Below are positions 48,918 through 57,880 of a stretch of DNA of 64,000 nt, piece after piece. The notes beneath the pieces were generated by a model. It ran no database searches. It was given only the letters and a program-made list of their open reading frames with translations, and was not told where the DNA came from. Source of the stretch: Sindora glabra. Its lineage: Eukaryota; Streptophyta; Magnoliopsida; Fabales; Fabaceae. The translations under genes were made by a program, and so were the position numbers. Numbering within the stretch: the first letter of the stretch is position 1; each line of letters begins with the position of its first letter. The DNA is taken from NCBI GenBank assembly GCA_020226215.1, contig CM035232.1:75882130-75946129 (forward strand). Reading direction: 5' to 3'.

Positions 48918-49948
48918 GAAATTGATGTCTGTATTTCCCCATACATGTGATGAATTGTATGAGATGCTCTAATTTATATGAATGTATGAGATGTTCTGAG
49001 TTCAATGCTTTTTAATTTTGGCCCAAAAGCATGTTTAACTAATTTTAATTCTTTTGATGAACTGATTTGACCATTGATATGAATTTTTGTTTTGGTTGCA
49101 TAATTCTATTATTTCTGGAATGATATTGTTAGGGATGAATTTAATAGTAATGAATGCACATAAAACTTTCATAAAATATTCTTGAACATTAGAGAACAAC
49201 CAGAACACATAAATTGCCATAAAATTTATAATTTTTCAAATACTGGGTCCTTTGAAAAATTAATTTTTTTAGGCCATAAAATTACTCTAGAATGATAGAG
49301 GATGAAATTTTAAGTCCATGGGCTTTTGAATCACTCAAATCGGACCTCTGGATTAAAAGTTATAGCCATTTGAAGTTTCTAGGTCAACTGGGCCCGTGAA
49401 CCGGGTCGGGTCGACCCAGTCTGACCCGCTGGAGGTTGAAGACAACGTAAACGACACATCATTTTGACCAAGGGGGTTGACTGAATGAATCAAAATGACA
49501 TGTCATTTTAACAAAATAGTAAACGACATGTCGTTTCACAAAAAAAAAAATTCTCTCTCCTTTCCTCACTCTCGGGAACGGCGTGTGGAGCCCATCGCCA
49601 CTTCATTTTGCCACGTGTCACACACCAATGCATAGAGGACAAAAAACTGAACATTCTGGCATTTTTTGGTGGCCAGAATCACCTCGCACGGCGACGCATA
49701 GACTGCACGCGCCGGCTGTGCTCGTGGTTCTGCAAAAATTTTTAATTTTTGCTGAATTTCTACATGTGGCGGCGCGTGCAGGCGCATTTGATAGTATTTT
49801 TTACTGCCGTTTATTTTTAAAATTTTTAAAAATTGAGTTCTATACAATGGTAATTTTTCTAGAATTTTTGAAATTTTTTGTGACACTGTTTGTGTTGAAA
49901 AAAGTGGTAAATTGACATATTTTTTGACTAAAAATTTATTTTTTAGTC
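48918..49948 (+). other. Copia leader, first part
   Basis: No convincing gene is seen. A patch at 49,390-49,830 is notably GC-richer (GGGTCGGGTCGACCCAGTC, GGCGACGCATAG) and holds 110-codon frames on both strands, but these show no recognisable domain and probably reflect composition. Repeats of AAACGACA(T/C) and CATTTTGA lie at 49,440-49,540. Confidence 0.5.
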
Positions 49949-50547
49949 ATGGAACAATGGTTCTTGGAAGAATATGACTCGTATGGGTTTGTGGAGAACT
50001 ATTTGAGGAATCGAGAGAATCTAATTGGGTGGACACACCAAATGACCTTAGAATCATGCTTCACCAACTGTATGAAAGAACCTCCGATACCTTGCATCCT
50101 ATTAGTGCCTATTTGGGAGAAGTAAGAAAATTGAAAATAGACCTCAAATGAAGAGGAAAAATGTTTCCAAATTACCTTTGGGTTCATTACATGTTGACCG
50201 AGATTCTGAATGACAATTTTTGAAAATCAATCAAGAAAACCATTTGGCTATGCAAGGACAACAAAACCGGAGTCACAAGACGCATGGATCTTGAGAAATG
50301 TATGGAAGAATTGAGATTGCAAGAACTCCAACAATTCAAAAATAATTGGAGTAGGACAATCCTTCTTTCACAATTCCCTAATATGAAAAGTGCACGACGA
50401 GTTGGTCACAACACTCTAGAAAGGGGATTACATCTCAAAGGTCCACTCAAAGGCATGAACTCACACTATTTTGGACCAATACACTCTAGAACTCCACCTA
50501 AACTTTTTAACACTTTTGAAGAAATGAAGAACCTAAGTTCTAAGTAG
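49949..50547 (+). pseudogene. Unidentified degraded ORF in the copia leader
   Basis: From ATG 49,949 the plus strand reads MEQWFLEEYDSYGFVENYLR. Near 50,030 the frame must shift to continue as DTPNDLRIMLHQLYERTSDT, LHPISAYLGEVRKLKIDLK, MFPNYLWVHYMLTEILNDNF, RMDLEKCMEELRLQELQQFK and ARRVGHNTLERGLHLKGPLK, ending at TAG 50,545. Only two further stops occur (both TGA), so about 190 codons look like former protein. It does not match gag, protease, integrase or RT, and gag follows separately at 50,959. I do not recognise the product. The LYE...HPISAYLGEVRKLK part is faintly gag-like. Confidence 0.5.
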
Positions 50548-50957
50548 GAAGCTTATCTAAAAACTTTAAATATTGAATTTATAATTTTTTCTTAGATTGT
50601 TGTAAGTTTTTTTTATTACTGTTTGAATTAGCTTCCTGAACTTATTTTGTTCTATTTGAACTTAGTTATCTATCAATACATGTTTATCATTTTCATTTTA
50701 AATGTGTATATCTTAAGAAATTATATGTTTGAGTGGGAGCTCTTAAGTTGCGTTGTCCTGAGAGCGATATAACATTTACATGAGTACGATCTCGTTAGGA
50801 AATAATGATAATATTTAGACACACATGTGATAGGGGTATGACAAACATAAACTCCCGACCATGAACTAAGTAGTATCATCATTGTCCTATATGAGAACCA
50901 TGTAAACAAAAGACATTGTATACTCATAGGAAATGTTCATGAATTATGATTTAACAG
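50548..50957 (+). other. Copia leader, last part, ending in a splice-acceptor-like AG
   Basis: It is T-rich at 50,580-50,710 and has no gene. It ends TTATGATTTAACAG, with AG at 50,956-50,957, one base before the gag ATG. With the GTAAGT donor in the LTR this could delimit an intron of 2,107 bases. The polypyrimidine tract is weak. Confidence 0.4.
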
Positions 50958-50958
50958 A

Positions 50959-51870
50959 ATGGCTAGCAAGAGTATAATTGCTGAATTGAATAAGGGTGAT
51001 AAGTTAAATGGGGATAATTGGGACATTTGGCATCAAAAAATTTCTTACTTTTTAGAAAAGCAAGACACTCTAGAAACCCTGAACCATGTCATGATTGAGC
51101 CTGAATAAGGGAACTCTACTCAGCATAGGAGAGATGCTGAAGCTTATACTGTTTAAAAAAAAAAGAGCAGTATTGCCCGCATCACACTCTTGAGTGCAAT
51201 GACAGACGACCTCATGTGTGAATACGAAAAATATCCAACTGTTCAGGGGATATGGATAGCCCTGAAAGAGAAATTTGGTGGTACTTCAGCCTCCAAATTA
51301 AGAATACTCACAATTAAGTTTGATACTTATAAACTTCAGCCTAATACCCCAATGAAACAACATTTGAGAGAAATGTTAAACATAATTCGTGAACTGAAAA
51401 CAGCGGGGCATGCACTTTCTGATGAGCAGCAAGTGCAAGCAGTGATTAGATCACTCCCTGCTAGTTAGGAACACATGAAGGTAAACTTGACTCATAACGA
51501 GAGCATTGTTACATTTGATGATGTGGCATGGCATTTGGAACTTGAGGATGAACGTTTGGAGGCTTATCGGTCCTCCGAACAAGCCTATCTAACAGAGGGT
51601 TCAGGACCCTCACATTCTAAGCCTAAATACAAGAAAGGCAAGAAATTCCAGAAGAGAAAAACTGGACCCCATTCTAAGGGCAAGAAAACCTTCAAAAAGA
51701 AGGAGGGAAGAAATGGCTTAAAGAACTTTGATCTGAAGAAGATCAAGTGTTATGCATACCAGAGAATAGGTCATTTTTCTCGAGATTGTACTCAGCAAAA
51801 TGAGCAGAATAAGGTATTTCTGGATACTGAAAGTTTACATTTTTCACATGTTTCCAGTACTGTTTTCTAA
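50959..51870 (+). pseudogene. Copia gag, broken
   Basis: From ATG 50,959 it reads MASKSIIAELNKGDKLNGDN, WDIWHQKISYFLEKQ and LNHVMIEPE, then a TAA (51,106). After that come MTDDLMCEYEKYPTVQGIW, ALKEKFGGTSASKLRILTIK and MKQHLREMLNIIRELKTAG. A TAG at about 51,466 replaces Trp in LPAS-W-EHMK. The C-terminal part is Lys-rich. The zinc knuckle reads CYAYQRIGHFSRDC (second Cys replaced by Tyr) near 51,750-51,791. The start is supported by the AACAG-A-ATG context and by homology of the first residues to copia Gag. It would form the virus-like particle. Confidence 0.9.
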
Positions 51871-52280
51871 CTGAATCTTATCCATTGTGAATTTTGGATT
51901 CAGATGCCACAGACCATGTGAGCAAGGATAAAGGATCCTATGTGAATTACCGTCGATTATCAAGTCATAGCAGGTGGCTATACGTTGGAAACAACGCAAA
52001 GATTGAGATCAAAGGAATTGGGACATGCAAATTGGATTTGCGTGGAGGAAAGACCTTAATTTTATATGATGTATTGTATGCACCTAATATTCGAGGGAAT
52101 TTAATTTCTATTAGTTCCCTACTTCAATACAATTTTTCGATCAATTTTCATGACAATATTGCAGATATTTTTAAAGACAATATATATTATGGTTCTGGTT
52201 TCATTTTTGATGGATTTGTCATTTTAGATACAGTTAATAATTCTGCTTATGATTGTTTTACTACTTCTACTTCCAATCTA
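51871..52280 (+). pseudogene. Copia aspartic protease
   Basis: The frame reads LDSDATDHVSKDKGSYVNYR and then WLYVGNNAKIEIKGIGTC. The invariant active-site DSGAT reads DSDAT, so Gly is replaced by Asp (a GG to GA change). The rest continues as LYDVLYAPNIRGNLISISSL. There is a stop before the frame at about 51,868. The enzyme would process Gag-Pol, but with this active site it is unlikely to work. Confidence 0.88.
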
Positions 52281-53210
52281 AATGATGATATGGATATTTG
52301 GCATGCTAGACTAGGACATATTAATCAAAATAGAATGATTAAACTAGCAAAAGAAGGCTTGCTAGGACCAATTTCAAAATTGGAAATGTCCTTGTGTGAA
52401 CATTGTTTAGCTAGTAAAGCAACTAGAAAACCGTTTGGAAAAGGGATTAGGGCAGAAACTCCATTACAACTAATTCATTCCGACATAAGTGGTCCTTTGA
52501 GTGTGAGGGCGAGGCACGGAGCTTGGTATTTCATCACTTTTATTGATGATTATTCACGGTTCGGTTATATCTATTTGATTTCACACAAATCAGAAGCATT
52601 AGAATGCTTTAAATGCTATTTAAGTGAAGTTAAAAATCAAATGAATAAGAAAATCAAAGCGCTCAAAACTGACCGTGGATGTGAATACTTATCAGAATAA
52701 TTCAAAGAGCTCTGTGAAGAAAAAGGAATAATAAGACAATTAACAATCCCTGACACTCCACAACAAAATGGAGTAACTGAAAGAAGAAATAGAACTCTTC
52801 TAGACATGGTTAGGTCAATGATGGCACAAGCAAATCTACCATTTTCATATTGGGGAGAAGCTTTATTAACAGCCACTTACATACTTAACCATGTGCCCTC
52901 AAAGTCTGTTATATCCACATCCTATGAACTCTGGACAAAACGCTAACTTGATTTGAGTGTGCTCAGACCATGGGGGTCTGCTGCGTATGTCTATGATACT
53001 TCCCACAGATATGGAAAATTAAGTCCAAGAGGGAAGAAATGTATTTTTATAAGATATTCAAATCTATCTAAGGGTTACGTTTTCATTGGTGAAAACGAAG
53101 ATGGAACAATAATGGAACTTGAATCAAGAGACGCCACATTTCTCGAAAATGAATTTCCTAGCAGAGGTGAAATTGATCGTACTGTCTCATTTTATGAACA
53201 GTAATATCAA
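52281..53210 (+). pseudogene. Copia integrase, broken
   Basis: It reads DIWHARLGHINQNRMIKLAK and CEHCLASKATRKPFGKG (HHCC, 52,290-52,445), then LIHSDISGPL (first Asp, about 52,475), YFITFIDDYSRFGY, LKTDRGCEYLSE (second Asp, about 52,672), a TAA at 52,698-52,700, and PQQNGVTERRNRTLLDMVRS (catalytic Glu, about 52,780). After a stop near 52,945, LRPWGSAAYVYDTSHRYGKL and GYVFIGENEDGTIMELESRD close the domain. All three catalytic residues are present. Two nonsense changes break it. Confidence 0.92.
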
Positions 53211-54475
53211 ATGGATAATAGCGAGTCTTATCCATCTTATCCAAGTGGGAGCTCTCAAAGAGCACTTACTATTCCGAGTGGGAGCTTTGAGAGAGAAAAA
53301 AAAAACCCTATTTTTAGAGATAACATAATACAGGGAACCCCACTACGGAAAAGTAAAAGAGGAAGTGTACCCAAGAAACATTTTTCAATTGAAGGATCAG
53401 CATTTATCGTTACTCCTCAAGATGAATAAGAGCCTAAAACAATATAAGAGGCTCTGAGTTGTCCTGTTAAGGAACAGTGGAAGAAGGCAATGGAGGAAGA
53501 AATAGACTCAATGACAACTAACCAAGTTTGGAAATTAGTTAACCTTCCATCTGGCCGAAAGGCAATTGGGAAAAAGTGGGTTCTCAAAATTAAAAGGAAA
53601 GCAGATGGATCAATTGAAAGATATAAAGCTCGGTTAGTTGCAAAGGGGTATACATAACAAGAAGGAATAGACTATGAGGATACATTTTCACCTATCGTGC
53701 GTTTTAATTCCATAAGATTGCTCCTAGCCATAGTAGCAAATTTAGATTTAGAATAACATCAAATGGATGTAAAAATCGCTTTTCTCAATGGAGAATTGGA
53801 TGAAGAAATCTACATAGAACAACTAGTAGGTTTTATACAAAAAGGAGAAGAAAAGAAAGTTTGTAAACTTCAAAGGTCCATTTACGGACTCAAACAGTCA
53901 TCCAGACAATGGTATTTGAGGTTTCACCAAGCGATAACCTCATTTGACTTTCAAATGGTTGAGGAAGACCATTGTTTACATCAAGCGGTATGAAGGCAAT
54001 CTAGTAATATTATCCCTTTACGTGGATGATATACTATTAGCTGGGAATAATCTGAAATTGATTATGGCCATTAAGGAATGGCTATCGTCGAATTTTGAGA
54101 TGAAAGACATGGGTGAGGCAGATTATATCCTTGGAGTCAAGATCATAAGGGATCGCTCCAAGAGATTGATTTCTCTTTCTCAAGAAACTTATTTATGGAG
54201 AATTCTTGAGAAATTTAACATGAAAGACTACAAACCTATGGATACCCCTGTAAATAAGAGTGAGCCATTGAGTCAAAACATGTGCCCTCAGAATGAATCT
54301 GAAAAGAAAGCAATGGAAAGAATTCCTTATTCCAGTGCGGTTGGTAGTCTTATGTATGCAATGATATGTGTGTACAAGACTGGATATTTGTCATGTGGTC
54401 GGACTCGTAAGTAGATACCAGTCAAACCCCGGATAAAAGTATTGGAAAGCTATCAAGCGAATACTAAGATATTTA
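53211..54475 (+). pseudogene. Copia reverse transcriptase, broken
   Basis: After a Ser/Gly-rich linker it reads WKKAMEEEIDSMTTNQVWKL, KKWVLKIKRKADGSIERYKA, RLVAKGYT, then TAA and QEGIDYEDTFSPIVRF. A stop near 53,755 follows, then MDVKIAFLNGELDEEIYIEQ and YGLKQSSRQWYLRF. A frameshift near 53,970 follows, then the catalytic YVDD (54,019-54,030), FEMKDMGEADYILGVKIIRD and SSAVGSLMYAMICV. A second frameshift occurs near 54,370, leading to DICHVVGLVSRYQSNPG. Confidence 0.93.
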
Positions 54476-54997
54476 AAAGGCACAGTTGATTATGCGTTGT
54501 ACTACCAAGGCAAAGATCTGTGCTTAATCAGATATTTTGATGCGGATTGGGCAGGAGATCTGGATGAGCGAAAGTCCACATCAAGATACTCATTTTTGCT
54601 AAATAATGGTGCCATATCATGGTGTAGTAAGAAGTAGACATGCATTGCATTATTGACAATGGAAGCTAAGTTCGTAGCATGTTCTGCAGCGGTACAAGAG
54701 GCTATATGGCTGAAAATATTTTTAGAACATCAGGGAATTTATGGAGAAAACTTAGATCCCATCTTGATATATTGTGATAGTTAGGCAGCCATCGCCTATA
54801 CAAAGGATTCGAAGTACCACAGCAAGACTAAGCACATTAATATAAAATATCATTTTATCATAAATGCTATAGCACAAAAGGATATCACCGTTTAACACAT
54901 TTCTACGCAAAAGATGATAGCAAATCCATTTATTAAGCCAATACTTAGAGATGTATATATTGAACATGTAAAGTCTCTTGGTATGTGTAGAATGTAA
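54476..54997 (+). pseudogene. Copia RNase H, broken
   Basis: It continues in the frame of 54,380 onward: ILRYLKGTVDYALYYQGK, then RYFDADWAGDLDERKSTSRY, FLLNNGAISWCSKK, then TAG, TMEAKFVACSAAVQEAIWLK, LIYCDS, a stop where A precedes AIAYTKD, and SKYHSKTKHINIKYHFI. It ends with HVKSLGMCRM and TAA at 54,995-54,997. The DADWAGD, MEAKF(E/V) and YCDS motifs give the catalytic residues of copia RNase H. Three stops interrupt it. Confidence 0.9.
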
Positions 54998-56082
54998 TCA
55001 AACATTTTTGAATTTGAAATGAACAAAGTATATTTCATTCAAATACAATTTTTTTTGGTGTGTGAATGAGTATACAAATGTCTCATTTGTATGTCGTACA
55101 GGTTGATAAGGTTGATTCTTTCACATGAACAACCGCCTCTAACACTCATGAGGAGTGCGCAGAGATGAGACATGTGTTCACCAACATGATAATATGAAAT
55201 ATTCATTTGGTAGAGAAGTAACACAAAATAAAATATGTCGCCTCCAAAGTAGAAATAAGATCCAAAGTACAAATATGGATCATTTTTTGTGGATACTCCC
55301 ATTTTCTACAATACCTGTAGCCAGATAATGAATTCCTCACATACAGACGTTAAGAGAAGTCAATAATGTGAAAGCATTCAGGTTAGGTACTGTGTGTGCC
55401 TGAACTAAAGTTTGTACGGTATTACTAATAAAATTGACATACGCCCTTATGCTAAAAGGGAAATACCGTAGCATGTGATTCATACCACATGTGTAAAAAA
55501 ACCGCAAACGGGAAGCAAGTGAAAGATCCCTGATTTATTGCTGTGTGAGTCCCAGAAAAGAAAATTCTTTTCATGGATACCCTTCGACTTTGACGATATC
55601 ATGGAAAGATGATACAATGCTCGCTACCTTAGTATGCATCTTATGATCATGATATAAACGGTCTAAGAGATAAAATACTAGGAAAGCAACTATTTTCAAA
55701 TTAAAATGATATGCGGGCAAAAGAAAGATTTTCCAACATATACACAATTATACTAGTGTCTGAGACATGTTCATTATGAAGTTAATTTCGGTAACTTCAT
55801 AAGTGTGGATACTATGCATATATGAATAGTAATTTGAGCTTACATTAAAGCTCGCAAGGGATCAGATTTACAAGTGGAAAGTGTATATGGGATAATTTAG
55901 GGCATTTGAGACATAATATAATCAAATGGAAAATAGGGTTGTTTTGTGCTGATTCTTCATCAGGATTTCTAGTACAAGAACACCCGAGAAGATGTCATGC
56001 TTACATGGTTACGATGATGCACCAAGTATGAAAATCCAAAAGAGAGATGAAGGTTATATGATGTGGCTCATCTCATTATGTG
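54998..56082 (+). other. Copia 3' noncoding region
   Basis: About 1.1 kb without a coding frame separates RNase H from the PPT. Short plus-strand motifs (GTCTCATTTGTATGTCGTAC, GAACAACCGCCTC) are present, and no second gene is recognised. This adds to the unusual length of the element. Confidence 0.6.
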
Positions 56083-56093
56083 CGAGTAGGAAA
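56083..56093 (+). other. Polypurine tract of copia element
   Basis: GCGAGTAGGAAA precedes the 3' LTR start TGTAAAAT. It is the decayed equivalent of the GTGGGAG-type tract. Confidence 0.65.
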
Positions 56094-56539
56094 TGTAAAA
56101 TATAGATATGGGGTACACCCATAATGGGGGACCCACATCTTTCATATATTAAAAGGAAAAAGAAAATTAATTTTAAATTCAAAATTTTAGAGGTGGTTAT
56201 TCTGATAACCACCTCCTCTCCCATTTTTTTGAAAGTGGGAAAACTGCTAGTGTAGTTACAGAGCCATGATCAGAAGAGGGACAAAAACTGCAGTGTTCAA
56301 TTTTTTTAGTATATAGAATCAGAAAAGTACTGCTCTGGACTCCCCCCCCCGCCCTCTCTCTATTCTCTGTATGAATGTAATTTGGGTATTGGGTGAAATT
56401 ATCGTGAAACTCAAGTAAGGAGTTCAGTGTGATTCCTGTACACCATGTGAACCAGAGCATCAAAATGAAAATCAGCATCATTTTCGAATCAAGTAAGTAA
56501 TTCCGCATTAAAATTCTTCTTATTGAATTGTTTCCTACA
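56094..56539 (+). repeat. 3' LTR of copia element
   Basis: 446 bp, TGTAAAATATAG...TTTCCTACA. It differs from the 5' LTR by scattered substitutions and small length changes in the C-run (56,342-56,352). The hairpin (56,193-56,216) and GTAAGT are conserved. Confidence 0.95.
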
Positions 56540-56544
56540 TCTCC
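56540..56544 (+). other. Target site duplication TCTCC (right)
   Basis: Exact repeat of 48,452-48,456, directly after the LTR's terminal ACA. Confidence 0.95.
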
Positions 56545-56790
56545 CATTGCCATTTGAAATAGCAAGGAGAGAAGAAATTCAAACTTGGGCAATACATTTT
56601 TGTCAGAATTACATGAAAGCAGCCGCAGGACTTTACTAATGATCCTATGAACCTGAGAGTTTGAGAAACCATGGTTCTTAAGGAAGTTAAGAAATGCATC
56701 GGGCTTTTCGGAGCTCTGAAAACAAATATATTTGGAAGCTTTTAAAATGACTTCTATTGAGAATCCACAACTATTAATGACGAGCTTGAT
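56540..56790 (-). pseudogene. mTERF-like gene fragment
   Basis: The minus strand from 56,778 reads INSCGFSIEVILKASKYICF, then EKPDAFLNFLKNHGFSNSQV, HRIISKVLRLLSC and NSDKNVLPKFEFLLS without a stop for about 78 codons. This follows the first two helical repeats of plant mTERF proteins (LINSCG.S...A...SK......EKPD.VL..L..HGF...QI..IV...P.LL..D..K.LLPK.EF). These are organelle nucleic-acid-binding proteins. The family normally has several more repeats, all absent here. An in-frame TAA (56,791-56,793) separates it from the frame upstream. The downstream end was cut by the copia insertion, across which the frame stays open for about 33 more codons to a TGA near 48,359, without mTERF similarity. 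Confidence 0.6.
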
Positions 56791-57081
56791 TTAAGACTTC
56801 CACTGGTTTCCTAGCTTGCCATAGCTAAAAGAATATGGGTGGAGGTTCGGGGCGAGCTCATAATGGCCAGTAATGGCGAATCCAGCTGCTGCAGCGCTTC
56901 CAGTCACGATGGCCACAACGAATGAGACTACAAGGCGTAGGTCAAAACAAGACGGTAGCATACAGCAGCAGCAGTTGAAAGGGAGAGCCACGAATGAGGA
57001 GGATTTGCAGCAACATGAGAGGAAGAAAGACGAAAAAGGGAGAGGCAACGACAAGTTGATAAAGTGGAAAAAATAAAGCAA
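56791..57081 (-). pseudogene. Frame upstream of the mTERF-like fragment
   Basis: A 96-codon minus-strand frame in phase with the mTERF-like segment starts at 57,081 with MLYFFHFINLSLPLPFSSFF and is rich in Cys, Ser, Phe and Leu. It ends YSFSYGKLGNQWKS before TAA. It could be a decayed N-terminal targeting region or simply the antisense of a CAG-rich stretch (GCAGCAGCAG at about 56,963). The phase relation is visible. The functional link is inference. Confidence 0.3.
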
Positions 57082-57880
57082 CCAACACTTAAAACAAACA
57101 ATGCACCGTCATTCTAAAAAAATCCAAAGGGGAGAGAAAAAAATCAGAAAATGAAGAGAAGGGGTGGCGTGAAACATGTGTAAAAAGGAGAGAAAAAGCC
57201 CCAAAATGGGAAAGGGACAACAACTTTTAATTAAAATAAGACCAAAAATAAAGAAGGAAAGAAGCTACCAGAAAAGCTTAGTGGGAGACAGGGACAGGAT
57301 CGCAGCAGCCAGAAAGAGAAAAAGAAAATAAGAAAAAATTAAGAGAACTTGCACGAAATTCGAGAGAAAGGCTGCGACAGATAAAAATAAGAAAAATCTA
57401 AAGAGAAGAGAAAATGTTGTCCGAACAGTAACAAATAAAATAACGGAGAGATAAGAAATGATGGACTTACGCTGAAAATGAGTGGTACAAAATCCAAGAA
57501 AAATGAATTTCTTATCCAAAAATAGGAATAATAAAAATAACATTCATCCAACCCTTTGTTCATTTTAAAAGCTCAATTCATAAAAACTAATTTAATTTTA
57601 AAATTTTAATTCAATTATTTAAAATTTTCATATCCCTCAAAATAATCCATCAAATCCAAACAAACTATTTTCAAAATTCTTGCATTGATATTCACAAAAA
57701 TTATTTTTTTAACTTATTGATAATTCCTTACAAAAATTATTTTAATTTAATCTTGAGTTAGTAATGATCATATCATATAAAATAAATAAATTTCAAATAT
57801 CATTATAAATGTCATTTCATTAAAGTCAAATATTCTCCATTGATATTTATGAAACTTTGAATATTGGCTTGGGAAATTAC
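57082..57880. other. Purine-rich then AT-rich DNA, no gene
   Basis: 57,090-57,470 is strongly A/G-rich on the plus strand (GAGAGAAAAA, GAAAGAGAAAAAGAAAATAA), followed by AT-rich DNA. Long frames on the minus strand here are poly-Phe/Ser/Leu artefacts of that composition. Confidence 0.5.

Larger units (their letters stand above)
48457..56539 (+). mobile_element. Ty1/copia retrotransposon (8,083 bp), structurally complete but decayed
   Basis: It is bounded by LTRs of 441 and 446 bp and TCTCC duplications. The order is LTR, PBS, a 2-kb leader carrying an extra degraded ORF, gag, protease, integrase, RT, RNase H, a 1.1-kb 3' noncoding region, PPT and LTR. At 8.1 kb it is well above the common 5-kb copia size, and the excess lies in the leader and 3' region. 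The integrase-before-RT order proves Ty1/copia. Motifs such as KIIRDRSKRLISLSQ and SRYQSNPG suggest the Tork side of the family. LTR divergence is a few percent by eye. Confidence 0.93.

Noticed and set aside
49566..49915. 110-codon plus and 106-codon minus frames in the copia leader
   Set aside because: They overlap each other in a GC-richer patch. I see no recognisable domain and no codon-like pattern favouring one strand.
54752..55302. Minus-strand frames in the copia RNase H and 3' region
   Set aside because: First is antisense to RNase H. Second has a Phe/Tyr-rich composition and lies in noncoding DNA.
57265..57563. Minus-strand frames of 74-92 codons, Phe/Leu/Ser-rich
   Set aside because: Antisense of a purine-rich tract. 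Low complexity.
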